Part shown: positions 7,681 through 16,310 of the stretch, in pieces
How positions within the stretch are numbered: the stretch's first letter is position 1
Layout: each line of letters begins with the position of its first letter
NCBI RefSeq assembly: GCF_900142645.1
Contig: NZ_FRBP01000002.1
Location: 62,001-126,000, forward strand
Direction: 5' to 3'
DNA length: 64,000 nt
Origin: Eubacterium callanderi
GTDB taxonomy: Bacteria > Bacillota > Clostridia > Eubacteriales > Eubacteriaceae
The notes under the pieces: generated by a model
Told to the model about the DNA's origin: nothing
The model's input: the letters and a program-made list of their open reading frames with translations, nothing else
The model's database searches: none
Made by a program: the position numbers and the translations under genes

Positions 7681-7888
7681 TGTTTTTTCCTCCTTAAAGT
7701 TGTATGATACAAACCTATGGGAGGTTTTCTGCCGCGTTACTCTGCGCAGACCTCCCGGCCTGCTGCAAGATCCGTTTTACGGTTTTTATACATAAATCAT
7801 TTTCTCCTTTTCACTTATTTGTTCCGGTTCATTTTAACATATTCCGGGACAAAGGCAAAGCCCCTGGCCTGGCCCTTAAGCTTTGCCC

Positions 7889-8398
7889 TCAAAGGCCAAA
7901 TTCCGCCGCGTACCGCAGCACGCCGCTCAAAGGGGCCGCGTCTTCACGCAGGCGCAGAGCCATGAAATTTTCGGGCGGCACCTCAAAGGGCGCCCGGATA
8001 CCCAGCTGCTCCGCTGGAATATAGCCCGCCCGGGGATAGTAGTCCTCACTCCCCAGCACGGTGATATAGTCATAGCCCAAGGCCTCTGCGGCCTGGCGCC
8101 CTGCCTCCATAAGCGCGCTGCCAATGCCCTGGCTCTGGTTTTCCGGCAGTACGGACAGCGGCGCCAGAACAAGCACATCCCGGCTGCCCACAGAGCCTTT
8201 GGTCAACAGGATATGCCCGACGATCCGGCCGTCCTTTTGAGCGACCAGAGAGAGCTCCGGCACAAAGGCTCCGCCCTTTCTGAGGGCAGCCACCAGGTCC
8301 TGCTCATTGCCGTCGCTGTGCTCCGCGCGCTCAAAGGCTGCCTTCACAACCGCGTAAACTTCATCATAATCCTTTTCTGTCTCCTGTCGGATAACCAT
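7889..8398 (-). CDS. GNAT-family N-acetyltransferase (YhbS-like)
   Basis: 169 residues with the GNAT acetyl-CoA motif LSVLPENQSQGIGSALM and the following GYDYITVLGSEDYYPRAGY, a signature of the YhbS-like subgroup. The acceptor substrate is unknown. It lies 40 bp downstream of the XRE/cupin regulator on the same strand and may be cotranscribed. Confidence 0.88.
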   Translation of the reverse strand: MVIRQETEKDYDEVYAVVKAAFERAEHSDGNEQDLVAALRKGGAFVPELSLVAQKDGRIVGHILLTKGSVGSRDVLVLAPLSVLPENQSQGIGSALMEAGRQAAEALGYDYITVLGSEDYYPRAGYIPAEQLGIRAPFEVPPENFMALRLREDAAPLSGVLRYAAEFGL

Positions 8399-8438
8399 CT
8401 TTCTGCCTCCGTTGTTTTATCAAAATTCCGCGCTGCCA

Positions 8439-8981
8439 TCACGGGTTAAAAAGAATCATGTGCAGCACGGCGGTCTCATCCCCTGTATTCCTGTAGGAAT
8501 GGGCGGTATCGGCCTTAAACCGCACGCTTTCACCCTTTTCCACTGTAAGCCGCTGGCCGCCCGTACAGATTTCAATACGGCCCGCAAACAGAGTGATAAA
8601 CTCAGTGGTTCCTCTGAGGTGCGGCTCAGACGCCCAATAGCTGCCCTTATCCAGCTCCAGATAATAGACGGCAAAGCGGCGGTTCTCATCGTCGGGGAAA
8701 AGGGCGTAGTTCTTCACCCTTCCATCGTCCTCAAGCAGGGGCTGGAGCTCGGCTGTTTTCACGATCTCATAGGGGTTTTTTGGGCGGACGGTCAGCGCGT
8801 CAAAGGGGACGCCCATGCCGTTTGAGATCTTCCACAGGGTGGATATGGTTGGGTTGCCCTCTCCCCGCTCAATCTGCGCGAGCATGCTTTTGCTCACACC
8901 GCTCAGCCTCGCGAGCTCCTCCATGCTCAGCTTACGCTCCTCACGCAGCCTTTTTATATTTTTAGCAATGATCTGATTCAT
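8439..8981 (-). CDS. XRE-family HTH regulator with C-terminal cupin domain
   Basis: The N-terminal helix-turn-helix (MEELARLSGVSKSMLAQIERGEGNPTI, here abbreviated by its core LSGVSKSMLAQIE) is followed by a cupin barrel (GRIEICTGGQRLTVEKGES ... HSYRN). This layout is typical of regulators of amino-acid metabolism and export. It faces a LysE-type exporter gene with a palindrome between, so it probably controls that exporter in response to a ligand bound in the cupin. The start is uncertain: ATG at 8981, TTG at 8990 (best spaced from the AGAAAGG site) and GTG at 8999 are all in frame. Confidence 0.88.
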   Translation of the reverse strand: MNQIIAKNIKRLREERKLSMEELARLSGVSKSMLAQIERGEGNPTISTLWKISNGMGVPFDALTVRPKNPYEIVKTAELQPLLEDDGRVKNYALFPDDENRRFAVYYLELDKGSYWASEPHLRGTTEFITLFAGRIEICTGGQRLTVEKGESVRFKADTAHSYRNTGDETAVLHMILFNP

Positions 8982-9015
8982 GGTATCCAAAAAAAACACA
9001 CCTTTCTATTGACAA

Positions 9016-9062
9016 TATATCGCACAAGTTATATCATTATATCACACATATTGTGCGATATA
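9016..9062. promoter_or_regulatory. Operator region between cupin regulator and LysE-type exporter
   Basis: TATATCGCACAA (9016-9027) is repeated inverted as TTGTGCGATATA (9051-9062). The right part is itself a 9-3-9 palindrome, TATCACACA-TAT-TGTGCGATA (9040-9060, one mismatch). This is the expected pattern for the XRE/cupin regulator controlling both divergent genes. Confidence 0.75.
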
Positions 9063-9115
9063 ATATTCACTTTGTATTATTATATAATCTAAAAGCACTT
9101 TTGTAAAGGAAAGAG

Positions 9116-9706
9116 GTGTGCGATTTGTTCCATTTATACGATTTTCTGCTTTACTGCTTCATCACTGCCTACACGCCGGGGGCCAACAACCTGCTCTCCA
9201 TGAGCAACGCCGCCCGGCTGGGCTTTAGACGCAGCGTCCGCTTTAACCTGGGTATCCTGGCCGGGTTCACGGTCATTATGACGCTCTGTACGGTTTTCAG
9301 CGCAGCGCTCTACACCCTCCTGCCCAGGGTAAAGCTTGTCATGCAGGTTCTCGGCGGCGCCTATATGCTGTATCTTGCCTGGAAGGTCTGGAAAAGCGCG
9401 GCGGATTTAAAGGCCGAAGGCGGCAGAGAGGCCTGTTTTCTGTCGGGCATGCTCCTGCAGTTCGCCAATCCCAAGATTTATATCTACGCCATTACTGCCA
9501 TGTCTTTGTATATTCTGCCGGTTTACCAGTCTCCCTGGGCCCTGGCCGGGTTCACGGCGCTTCTGGCCCTCATCGGCGCGTCCGGCTCCTTTGTCTGGGC
9601 CCTATTCGGCGCGGCTTTCTGCCATTTTTTCGCAAGGCATACCAAAGCGGTAAGCCTGGTCATGGCCCTTTTACTGGTTTACTGCGCAGTGTCGCTTTTC
9701 CTGTAA
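9116..9706 (+). CDS. LysE/RhtB-family amino-acid exporter
   Basis: 196 residues with about six hydrophobic segments. The family signature TPGANNLLSMSNAARLG appears in the first loop, and LLQFANPKIYIYAIT carries the conserved N-P-K. The closest theme is the EamB/RhtB branch that exports cysteine, O-acetylserine or homoserine; the substrate is not readable. The initiator is either GTG at 9116 or TTG at 9125; the latter has better spacing from AAAGGAAAGAGG. Divergent from the cupin regulator. Confidence 0.85.
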   Translation: MCDLFHLYDFLLYCFITAYTPGANNLLSMSNAARLGFRRSVRFNLGILAGFTVIMTLCTVFSAALYTLLPRVKLVMQVLGGAYMLYLAWKVWKSAADLKAEGGREACFLSGMLLQFANPKIYIYAITAMSLYILPVYQSPWALAGFTALLALIGASGSFVWALFGAAFCHFFARHTKAVSLVMALLLVYCAVSLFL

Positions 9707-9708
9707 AA

Positions 9709-10467
9709 TCAGTCTCCAAGAGCCTTGGGACAGCGATAGCGCGGCTGTCCCTGGCTGTGCTTCCCGTACTCGATGGCCTCCCTGGGGCAGCGGCAGATGC
9801 AGGCCATACAGTGGGTGCACTGCTTCCCCCAGTGTGGCCTTCCGTTCTCCAGGCGGATATTGGAAAGGGGGCATACCGCCTCGCATTTTCCGCAGGAAAT
9901 ACAGGCGTCCGTGGCCCGGAACTTGCCGGCACGCACCACTGCCGGGTAAAAGATATCATTGACCAGACCGCTCTGGATTTTATCCTTAAAAGCGACGGCC
10001 TGCCCGGGCAGGGGCTGTCCCTCCCCGATGCGCCGGGCAATACCGCTGATGGCCGGCTCGGCCCGGCCGATGATTTCCAGGGCCTCCTCCCTGCCGGGCG
10101 CGTCGTAAAGGGCAATGTAGTTTTCCGGCATCTTGACCCCTGCGCAGCCGCGAAAGCGCAGGCCTCTGGCTTCGCTCAGCCTTTTCAGATAAGCACCGGC
10201 GTTGCCGATGCTGCCGCCGCAGGTCAGCACAAAATAAATGTCCCGGGCGCCCTCGAAGGCTGTTTTCATGAGCCAGTCACGCACCACCCGGGGAATCCGC
10301 CACGCGTAGGTGGGCGCGACCACCACCCAGGGTCTTTCTGAGGACAGGGCGCTGTGGTCCTGATTCCTTATTTTATCAAAAAGGTTCAGGGTCTCGTCCT
10401 GGATTTCCTGTCCGATCCTTTTGGCTGTGTAGGCACTGTTTCCGGTGCCTGAAAAGTATAAAATCAT
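9709..10467 (-). CDS. EFR1-family ferredoxin with flavodoxin-like domain
   Basis: 252 residues. It begins with a flavodoxin FMN-binding loop (YFSGTGNSAYTAKRI) and ends with two 4Fe-4S motifs, CISCGKCEAVCP and CTHCMACICRCP. This fusion is common in anaerobic Firmicutes and is thought to pass electrons between ferredoxin and flavin partners. It lies downstream of an ArsR regulator and a ferredoxin-nitroreductase on the same strand, suggesting one redox operon. AAAGGAGCGG precedes the ATG. Confidence 0.9.
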   Translation of the reverse strand: MILYFSGTGNSAYTAKRIGQEIQDETLNLFDKIRNQDHSALSSERPWVVVAPTYAWRIPRVVRDWLMKTAFEGARDIYFVLTCGGSIGNAGAYLKRLSEARGLRFRGCAGVKMPENYIALYDAPGREEALEIIGRAEPAISGIARRIGEGQPLPGQAVAFKDKIQSGLVNDIFYPAVVRAGKFRATDACISCGKCEAVCPLSNIRLENGRPHWGKQCTHCMACICRCPREAIEYGKHSQGQPRYRCPKALGD

Positions 10468-10482
10468 CTTAAACCGCTCCTT

Positions 10483-10845
10483 TCAAAGGCCTGGGCGCCC
10501 GTTTCCGCCGATGTGCACCACGCCGTCGTAAATCTTGTTTACCAGCTCTGCCAGGGCTTTCCACTGGGTTTCATCCGCGCTGATATAATAGTAGTTCCGG
10601 GTTCCCTCCCGCCGCATGTTCACAATGCCCGCCTCCTTTAAAATCTGGAGATGGTGGGAAACCGAGGGCCTTGTCAGGTGGGTTTTTTCGGCTATCTCAC
10701 CCACCCGGATACCGGACAGGTCGCTCTGCAGCAGCACCAGCAGGATGAGCTGCCTGGTCTCATCGCCGATGGCTGTAAAGGCATTCCGGCAGGCCTCAAA
10801 GCCCTGGGTGATCTCAGCGATCCGCTCCTCACATGTTTTTTCCAT
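10483..10845 (-). CDS. ArsR-family winged-helix regulator
   Basis: About 120 residues from ATG 10845 (AGGAG 8 bp upstream; GTG 10854 is also in frame). The family core is visible: FTAIGDETRQLILLVLL, then the helix-turn-helix KTHLTRPSVSHHLQILKEAGIV and the wing RREGTRNYYYIS. No metal-binding CxC in the recognition helix is present, so it may sense something other than metal. It lies in the middle of the nitroreductase/EFR1 operon and probably regulates it. Confidence 0.87.
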   Translation of the reverse strand: MEKTCEERIAEITQGFEACRNAFTAIGDETRQLILLVLLQSDLSGIRVGEIAEKTHLTRPSVSHHLQILKEAGIVNMRREGTRNYYYISADETQWKALAELVNKIYDGVVHIGGNGRPGL

Positions 10846-10856
10846 AGGGCTCACTC

Positions 10857-11636
10857 CTATAAATACCGGACATCCAGGGCCTCACGCTGGGCTGACCGCT
10901 GGTACTTCACCGCCGGGTAGCCCAGCACCAGTATGGTGACAGCCTTTTTGCCCCTGGGGATGCCAAGGGTTTTCCTGATCCCGCGCGACGCGCCCGCGGC
11001 TGTGGTAAAAAAGCCGCTGAACAGCACGCCCAGCCCGTTGGCCTCTGCCACAAACTCCATGTTCTGAGCCGCCAGCGCCCCGTCGATCGGGGCCTTTGCG
11101 GCAATGACAATGACGATGGGCGCGTGAAAAAAGAAAAAGTGATCGCCGATCTGGCTGCGCCGCGCCAGAGGGCTGAAAAGCCCGGCCAGAGGCTTGAGCC
11201 TGCGGAACAGCCTGACCGCCATCTGCTCGATTTTTTCCTTTTCCCTGTCCAGCACAATAAAGGAAACATCCTGCATATTCTTCGCGGTATGGGTTATTCT
11301 TCCTGCTTCCAGCACCTGCGCGAGCACAGCCTCGGGGATTTCCCGGTCCTGGAACTGCCGGATGGTACGGCGGCGGCGGATTACCCCCAGCACCGCCTCG
11401 GGCTCCAGACGTCCGCCCCTGTCCGGGACCGGTGCCTCCTCATAACCGCTGATGGCCACCGCCGCCTTTGGGCAGACTGCCACGCAGTGCCCGCAGAGGA
11501 TACAATCCTGGGCCCTTACACGGGCCTTTCCGTCCTCCAGCGCGATGTTGTGGGCCACGCAGTCCTTTTCGCACAGGCCGCAGCCGATACATTTTTTCCT
11601 GTCAATTTTAATGTGATGTTGATTGATGACTTCCAC
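10857..11636 (-). CDS. Nitroreductase with N-terminal 2x4Fe-4S ferredoxin domain
   Basis: 259 residues. Two cluster motifs, CIGCGLCEKDC and CILCGHCVAVCP, occupy the first ~65 residues, followed by a nitroreductase-type FMN domain (RRRTIRQFQDREIP ... GLGVLFSGFF). Such proteins take electrons from ferredoxin to reduce nitro groups, quinones or other small acceptors. First gene of the operon with ArsR and EFR1. The upstream gap holds the inverted repeat TGGTAA-N9-TTACCA at 11693-11713, a possible operator. Confidence 0.9.
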   Translation of the reverse strand: MEVINQHHIKIDRKKCIGCGLCEKDCVAHNIALEDGKARVRAQDCILCGHCVAVCPKAAVAISGYEEAPVPDRGGRLEPEAVLGVIRRRRTIRQFQDREIPEAVLAQVLEAGRITHTAKNMQDVSFIVLDREKEKIEQMAVRLFRRLKPLAGLFSPLARRSQIGDHFFFFHAPIVIVIAAKAPIDGALAAQNMEFVAEANGLGVLFSGFFTTAAGASRGIRKTLGIPRGKKAVTILVLGYPAVKYQRSAQREALDVRYL

Positions 11637-11713
11637 CTTCTTTCGTTAACATTCTTTAACCATTATAGCAGATCGAATAAATTGTGCCACATTGGTAAAG
11701 AAAGTCGTTACCA

Positions 11714-12238
11714 TTAAAAATGTTCCTTAAGCGCTGCGATCCAGCCCTCGATGGCCTCGGCCAGCATAAACTGCTGCCGCAGCACAGCCTTGCCGGTTTC
11801 GGGGATCTCCGGCAGGTTTTCCTTCATCGCCATATTTTCTTCCAGATCGCCCTTGAGGTTTTTTACGTTCGCCTCAATGTTGTCCAGGCACTGCTTCTGG
11901 TCCGCGGGCGTAAGGCTGTCCAGATTGACGATGACCGCGTTAAAATCCAGAAAAATATTGATGGGTTTACAGGCGATTTCCGACATCAGCTTCTCAAATT
12001 CCCTTTCACCCGCGCTGGTCAGGGAATAGACGGCCTTCTCCGCCATTTTTCCCTCCCTCACAACATTGCTTTTAATATACCCCTTTTCTTCAAGCTTTAT
12101 GACCTTTTTATAGATGGAGGGCGTGCTGATTTTTACCCATCTGGATATGTTTTGGTATTCTACCTGCTTTTGGATATCATAAGCGCTCAGGGCTTCCTTT
12201 CTGAGCATGCCGAGTACAATCAGATCAATGGTTGCCAT
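11714..12238 (-). CDS. PadR-family transcriptional regulator
   Basis: 174 residues: an N-terminal PadR winged helix (LVLGMLRKEALSAYDIQKQV, then STPSIYKKVIKLEEKGYI) and a C-terminal coiled-coil dimerisation part (residues ~100-174). Divergent from a MATE exporter, with two AT-rich palindromes between them. PadR proteins typically repress adjacent multidrug exporters and release on binding the drug. Confidence 0.9.
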   Translation of the reverse strand: MATIDLIVLGMLRKEALSAYDIQKQVEYQNISRWVKISTPSIYKKVIKLEEKGYIKSNVVREGKMAEKAVYSLTSAGEREFEKLMSEIACKPINIFLDFNAVIVNLDSLTPADQKQCLDNIEANVKNLKGDLEENMAMKENLPEIPETGKAVLRQQFMLAEAIEGWIAALKEHF

Positions 12239-12265
12239 AATAACCTCCTCTTTCTTCTTGACAGA

Positions 12266-12332
12266 TACTATAATTTATAGTATTATGGGTTCCTCAATTA
12301 TTTTGCTGTAATTTATAGTACTATATTTTACA
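12266..12332. promoter_or_regulatory. PadR operator region (two palindromes)
   Basis: TACTATAA-T-TTATAGTA (12266-12282) is perfect, and a second palindrome centred on TATAGTACTATA (12314-12325, extended by TGTAA/TTACA) lies 31 bp on. Both are between padR and the MATE gene. Confidence 0.75.
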
Positions 12333-12361
12333 ATCCATGTCAAGTAAAAGGAGATTTTATC

Positions 12362-13714
12362 ATGAAAGAACACCACTCTAAAATGGCGCTGCTCGGGAGC
12401 GCTCCCATTCCCAGGGCTCTTTTGGCCCTGGGGCTCCCAACCATGATGGGCATGCTCATCAACGCCCTGTATAACCTGGCCGACACTTATTTTGTCGGCG
12501 GCCTCGGGACCAATGCCATGGGCGCGGTCACCGTGGCCTTTCCCCTCGGCCAGATCGTCGTGGGCCTCGGCCTGCTTTTTGGAAACGGCGCCGCCGCTTA
12601 CCTCTCAAGGCTGCTGGGCCGGGGCGATGGTGAGACCGCCAATAAGGTGGCCAGCACCGCCCTTTACAGCAGTATTCTGACCGGGACCCTCGTCATTCTC
12701 GGCTCGGTCCTTTTTCTGGAGCCCATTTTAAAACAGCTCGGCGCCCTCGAGAGCGTTATGCCCGACGCCCTTGCCTACACCCGTATTTACATCCTGTTTT
12801 CAATCTTCAATGTGTTTAACGTCACCATGAACAACCTTGTGTCCAGCGAGGGAGCGGCCAAAACCGCCATGTGCGCGCTCATGGCCGGCGCTGTCCTGAA
12901 CGTGGCGCTGGACCCTGTTTTCATCTATACCCTCGGCTTCGGCGCTGCCGGCGCGGCCATCGCCACCGCCCTTTCCCAGATGGTCTCTACTCTGGTCTAT
13001 CTTGGCTATATTCTCAGAAAAAAAAGCGTGTTCAGCTTCAGTCCCAGGGAGTGCTGCTTTTCCCGGGAGATCCTGTCTGAGATTCTGAAAATCGGGATTC
13101 CCACACTGGTTTTCCAGCTGCTGATCAGCCTCTCCATCGGCATGATCAACGACGCCGCCAAGGATTACGGCGCCTCTGCCCTGGCTGCCATGGGGCCGCT
13201 CACCAAGATCATGTCCATGGGCTCGCTGGTGGTGTTTGGGTTTTTGAAGGGCTTCCAGCCCATTGCCGGATTCAGCTACGGAGCCGGAAAATGGGGTCGG
13301 CTTCACGAAGCCATCAAAACCGCCATTCTGTGGTCAACCCTTTTTTGCGCGGCCTTTGGCCTGACAGTGGCTTTCTTCTCCCCACAGCTAATGTCCCTGT
13401 TTACCAGGGAGGATATGGAAATGATCCGGATTGGTTCGGCCGCGCTCCGGGCAAACGGCCTGTCTTTCACGCTCTTTGGCTTTTATACGGTCTACTCATT
13501 TCTGTTTCTGGTCATGGGCAGGGCAAGGGAGGGCTGTATCCTGGGCGCCTGCCGGCAGGGGCTCTGCTTTGTCCCGGTCATTCTGATTCTCCCGGTTTTT
13601 TGGGGCCTGAACGGTATCCTGTACGCCCAGCCCGTGGCGGACGTGCTCTCCGCCCTTGTGACGGTGTTCATGGCCGCGCGGCTTCACAGGGAACTGGCTT
13701 TGGGTCGGGAATAG
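12362..13714 (+). CDS. MATE-family efflux transporter
   Basis: 450 residues with about 12 membrane segments, the normal MATE length. N-terminal family motif ALGLPTMMGMLINALYNLADTYFVG is clear (only part quoted: MLINALYNLADTYF), and the second half repeats it with GFQPIAGFSYGAG. It exports cationic drugs or metabolites with Na+ or H+ antiport. Controlled presumably by the divergent PadR protein. AAGGAGATTTTATC precedes the ATG. Confidence 0.9.
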   Translation: MKEHHSKMALLGSAPIPRALLALGLPTMMGMLINALYNLADTYFVGGLGTNAMGAVTVAFPLGQIVVGLGLLFGNGAAAYLSRLLGRGDGETANKVASTALYSSILTGTLVILGSVLFLEPILKQLGALESVMPDALAYTRIYILFSIFNVFNVTMNNLVSSEGAAKTAMCALMAGAVLNVALDPVFIYTLGFGAAGAAIATALSQMVSTLVYLGYILRKKSVFSFSPRECCFSREILSEILKIGIPTLVFQLLISLSIGMINDAAKDYGASALAAMGPLTKIMSMGSLVVFGFLKGFQPIAGFSYGAGKWGRLHEAIKTAILWSTLFCAAFGLTVAFFSPQLMSLFTREDMEMIRIGSAALRANGLSFTLFGFYTVYSFLFLVMGRAREGCILGACRQGLCFVPVILILPVFWGLNGILYAQPVADVLSALVTVFMAARLHRELALGRE

Positions 13715-13729
13715 GTTTGTTTGAATATA

Positions 13730-13760
13730 AAAAAGCACGGCACAAAATGGTGCCGTGTCC
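13730..13760 (-). terminator. Terminator; variant of the conserved hairpin
   Basis: CACGGCAC-AAAATG-GTGCCGTG (13736-13757), A-run on the left, so a T-run on the minus strand after the toxin gene. It also lies 3' of the MATE gene. Confidence 0.75.
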
Positions 13761-13768
13761 GTCTGAGC

Positions 13769-14086
13769 TCAATTCCATATATCTTCCAGGTTTCTTTTTT
13801 CATATACGGTTCGCAAAACGTAAACCTGCTGCTCTGATTCCAGAATGATAAAAAACGTGAGAAAATGACCTGTTTTAAAAAATCTTATGCCTCGGGCGGC
13901 CCAGGGCTCTTTCCTGTAAATGGAGTGCCGGGCAGGCATTTGCCCCAGCTTTAAAATTTCTGACATTAATCTTTTTTTAAAAGTTTTTGCAGCACCTGGT
14001 TCGAAAAGTTCTGTAGTAATATACCGCCATATCCTTTCAATATCCTTTTGTGCCGCGCCAGTAACAATCACCTCATAGCTTTTCAT
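13769..14086 (-). CDS. RelE/ParE-superfamily toxin
   Basis: 105 residues, the usual size. N-terminal VIVTGAAQKDIERIWRYI matches the first strand and helix of the ParE/RelE fold, and the C-terminal VYVLRTVYEKRNLEDI carries the conserved R near the end. The target (ribosome or gyrase) cannot be told from sequence. Its start overlaps the antitoxin stop by 4 bp, the usual translational coupling. Confidence 0.88.
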   Translation of the reverse strand: MKSYEVIVTGAAQKDIERIWRYITTELFEPGAAKTFKKRLMSEILKLGQMPARHSIYRKEPWAARGIRFFKTGHFLTFFIILESEQQVYVLRTVYEKRNLEDIWN

Positions 14087-14352
14087 TCACCATATTTCTC
14101 CTGCATCTCTGCAAAAAATTCTTTTGCCGGGCGTCCTTTTCTTTTTAAGAAGTCTTCATAGCCCTCCTCGATCAGGCTGTCAAGGTGATCCGGCGTCTTT
14201 TTTATTTTGAAGGTCACACTTCCGTCACGTACAGCCTGCCGTACCAGAGCGTTAATCGCCGCATTGGTGGTAAGCCCCAGCTCAGAAAAAAGCGCGTCTG
14301 CCTCCTCCTTCAGCTTTTTATCCATTCGGACCGTTACATTGGTGGTATCCAT
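14083..14352 (-). CDS. RelB/DinJ-family antitoxin
   Basis: 89 residues: an N-terminal ribbon-helix-helix (TTNVTVRMDKKLKEEADALFSELGLTTNAAINAL, core VTVRMDKKLK) typical of RelB/DinJ, then an acidic C-terminal part that would wrap the toxin. Precedes the toxin with a 4-bp overlap. Upstream, TTGCACATAATTTGCAC repeats a TTGCAC half-site and may be the autoregulatory operator. Confidence 0.9.
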   Translation of the reverse strand: MDTTNVTVRMDKKLKEEADALFSELGLTTNAAINALVRQAVRDGSVTFKIKKTPDHLDSLIEEGYEDFLKRKGRPAKEFFAEMQEKYGE

Positions 14353-14430
14353 TATTCTGTCCTCCTCATTATCAATTGCACATAATTTGCACTTCTATTG
14401 TACACCATTTCAAGGATAAAAGCAAAAAAA

Positions 14431-14454
14431 GACCGGCACAAAATTGTGCCGATC
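14431..14454 (-). terminator. Terminator of the secreted-protein operon; conserved hairpin member 2
   Basis: GACCGGCACAA / TTGTGCCGATC with seven A on its left gives a T-run on the minus strand, about 50 bp after the stop at 14507. Confidence 0.85.
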
Positions 14455-14506
14455 TCAGACTTCAGACAGAGCTGAAGGTTTGAGGCAAAATCAAATCGCC
14501 TCCTGC

Positions 14507-15004
14507 CTACTGTTCCTGCACGATCCGGACATCGTAGCGGATAATGCCCTGATAGCTGCCGGCTACTGCGTTTGCAAAGGCGTGGCGGGCAAAAGAGACG
14601 CTGACCGGAACTGGGGTATCCAGATAGAGCGGCGTTTCGTTTTCCCTTGCGCCGCCGGGCTGTCCAATAAAGGGCGAAGCCTCTACCCAGTTGCCGGGGC
14701 TCACAGCGCTGTCAAGACGGATGCCGCCGGGCAGGGCAAGGCGCAGGCTGCGGCTTCCGTACAGGTGCATCTCGGTCAGACGCACCTCGCCCACAGCGTA
14801 TTCGCGGCCTCCCACTCCAGGTGTGATGGTGAGGGCACCGGGGATCACGACCACAAATCCCTCATCGATGTTCATATCAACCTCTACCGTTCCCTCGGCC
14901 CCGCCGGCGCCAGGGCCGGGTGTGATTTCCTGTTCAGCCGCGAGAGCCGGCTGTACACTCAGCAGGAACAGGACCAGCAGGAACAGTGTTAATCTCTTTT
15001 TCAT
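14507..15004 (-). CDS. Secreted protein, paralogue 4 of the surface cluster
   Basis: 165 residues from ATG 15004 (a GTG/ATG frame extends to 15028). Cleavable signal peptide MKKRLTLFLLVLFLLSVQPALA. A Gly/Pro-rich linker leads to EVDMNIDEGFVVVIPGALTI, the shared motif of this cluster (hydrophobic-hydrophobic-I-P), and the C-terminal AGSYQGIIRYDVRIV also recurs in the other paralogues. Predicted all-beta. I do not recognise a named family; the style resembles exported beta-sandwich proteins found with sortase substrates in Clostridia. Last gene of the operon. Confidence 0.75.
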   Translation of the reverse strand: MKKRLTLFLLVLFLLSVQPALAAEQEITPGPGAGGAEGTVEVDMNIDEGFVVVIPGALTITPGVGGREYAVGEVRLTEMHLYGSRSLRLALPGGIRLDSAVSPGNWVEASPFIGQPGGARENETPLYLDTPVPVSVSFARHAFANAVAGSYQGIIRYDVRIVQEQ

Positions 15005-15043
15005 AATGTTTTCTCCCACGCGGCACATGCCGCGGCTTTATGC

Positions 15044-15691
15044 TTAGCTGATGCCGCCTTTATTGACGACCCTTGCGATAAATTTAAGATTTCCGACTAA
15101 AGTCATGGATCCTTTTACCGGCAGCTTTTCCGGATTTGCCAGAACTACCTTTCCCGCAGCTTTTGATTCTTCTTCATTGAAGGGATATAAAAAGCTGGCA
15201 AACTCCTCATGCGGCTTTACTTCTGTAAAGTTACCGGCGGGTTCTTCTTTATACAGATTATAGGCAAGCTCGTACGTTTGCCCGCCTCCGTCACCTTCAA
15301 GCCAAAATTCATCATCGTCTGGGCCGCCGCTTCCGGTAACGGTTACGGCTATGCGGTATAAACCGGATTCAAAAGTCTTGCAGTTTTTAATGCTTATCTC
15401 AAAGGGGATCGTCCTTCCGTCCTCATCGTACTGGTAGATCATCCCATTATTGCCGGCCTTGATGTAAGGAGGTATGACCAGTGAATAGCTTGGCGACGCG
15501 TTAAGGGTAACGCTGACCTGCGCATCCCCTTCGGCACTGCCGTCGGTATTGGAGGGGTACTCCTTCGGCGGGGGAATCGGCGTGGGGGTTACCAATGGAA
15601 GATCCCCGCCCCCGGCAAAAACCGGCTGGGCGGAAAACAGCAGGCACAGGGCCAGCAGCAGGGACAGAATGCAGTATTTTTTCTTTTTCAT
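15044..15691 (-). CDS. Secreted protein, paralogue 3 of the surface cluster
   Basis: 215 residues, the longest paralogue. Signal peptide (MKKKKYCILSLLLALCLLFS...AQPVFA), Pro-rich linker (LVTPTPIPPPKEYP), then VSVTLNASPSYSLVIPPYIK carrying the shared I-P motif, a Gly-rich strand region and a C-terminal beta region ending GNLKFIARVVNKGG. No known catalytic motif. It is followed 40 bp later by paralogue 4. Probably extracellular and structural or ligand-binding. Confidence 0.75.
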   Translation of the reverse strand: MKKKKYCILSLLLALCLLFSAQPVFAGGGDLPLVTPTPIPPPKEYPSNTDGSAEGDAQVSVTLNASPSYSLVIPPYIKAGNNGMIYQYDEDGRTIPFEISIKNCKTFESGLYRIAVTVTGSGGPDDDEFWLEGDGGGQTYELAYNLYKEEPAGNFTEVKPHEEFASFLYPFNEEESKAAGKVVLANPEKLPVKGSMTLVGNLKFIARVVNKGGIS

Positions 15692-15703
15692 AAAATTGCC
15701 TCC

Positions 15704-16264
15704 TTATGGGGTTGTCTTATCCGGGGGAACCAGTGCCGCCGAAAATACCAGGTTTCCCTGATATTGCCCGGCATTGGCGCTGTCTTCCGGCGCGTTCAGC
15801 GTGACGGTGCCTGTCTGGGGTGTATTATTTGCCTTAAAGGCAGCAAACTCGCGGTTGGCGGGGATGTCTGCGTCCCCGTTTTTAACGGTGTAGGCGATTG
15901 TGGGGCCGCCGGTTCCCTTTTCCAGCGTATAGGCGCCGCCCGATCCGCTGCCGCTTGTCTTAACAGCCACCGAGTAGCCCAGCCTCTGGGCTTCCTCCTC
16001 CATGCCGCGGATAGAGACTTCAAAATCCTTTGTGTAGCGCTGCTGCTTTGCCCAGAAGGCATCGCCAAAAGTTAAGCTTTTCGGGATAACCAGCGTATAA
16101 GCCGGAAGCTTAAAGGTAACCTTGATCTCGCTCCCTCCGCTGGCCTCACCCTTTTCATCTGACTGAACGGTTGTCTCGGGAAGAGGCTCTCCCTGGGCCA
16201 AAGCCGGCTGAGCCAGCAGCAGGAAACCGAGCGCCAGAACAAGCGCGCTTATTTTCTTTTTCAT
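15704..16264 (-). CDS. Secreted protein, paralogue 2 of the surface cluster
   Basis: 186 residues. Signal peptide MKKKISALVLALGFLLLAQPALA, a short acidic linker, then KVTFKLPAYTLVIPKSLTFG, the clearest version of the shared motif, and a C-terminal NAGQYQGNLVFSAALV. About 13 bp upstream of paralogue 3. No Cys, no enzyme motif. Predicted beta-sandwich exported protein; function unknown. Confidence 0.75.
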   Translation of the reverse strand: MKKKISALVLALGFLLLAQPALAQGEPLPETTVQSDEKGEASGGSEIKVTFKLPAYTLVIPKSLTFGDAFWAKQQRYTKDFEVSIRGMEEEAQRLGYSVAVKTSGSGSGGAYTLEKGTGGPTIAYTVKNGDADIPANREFAAFKANNTPQTGTVTLNAPEDSANAGQYQGNLVFSAALVPPDKTTP

Positions 16265-16310
16265 GATTTACTCCTTTTGTGCTTTGTTTTTATCACCCTG
16301 AACGGATGCG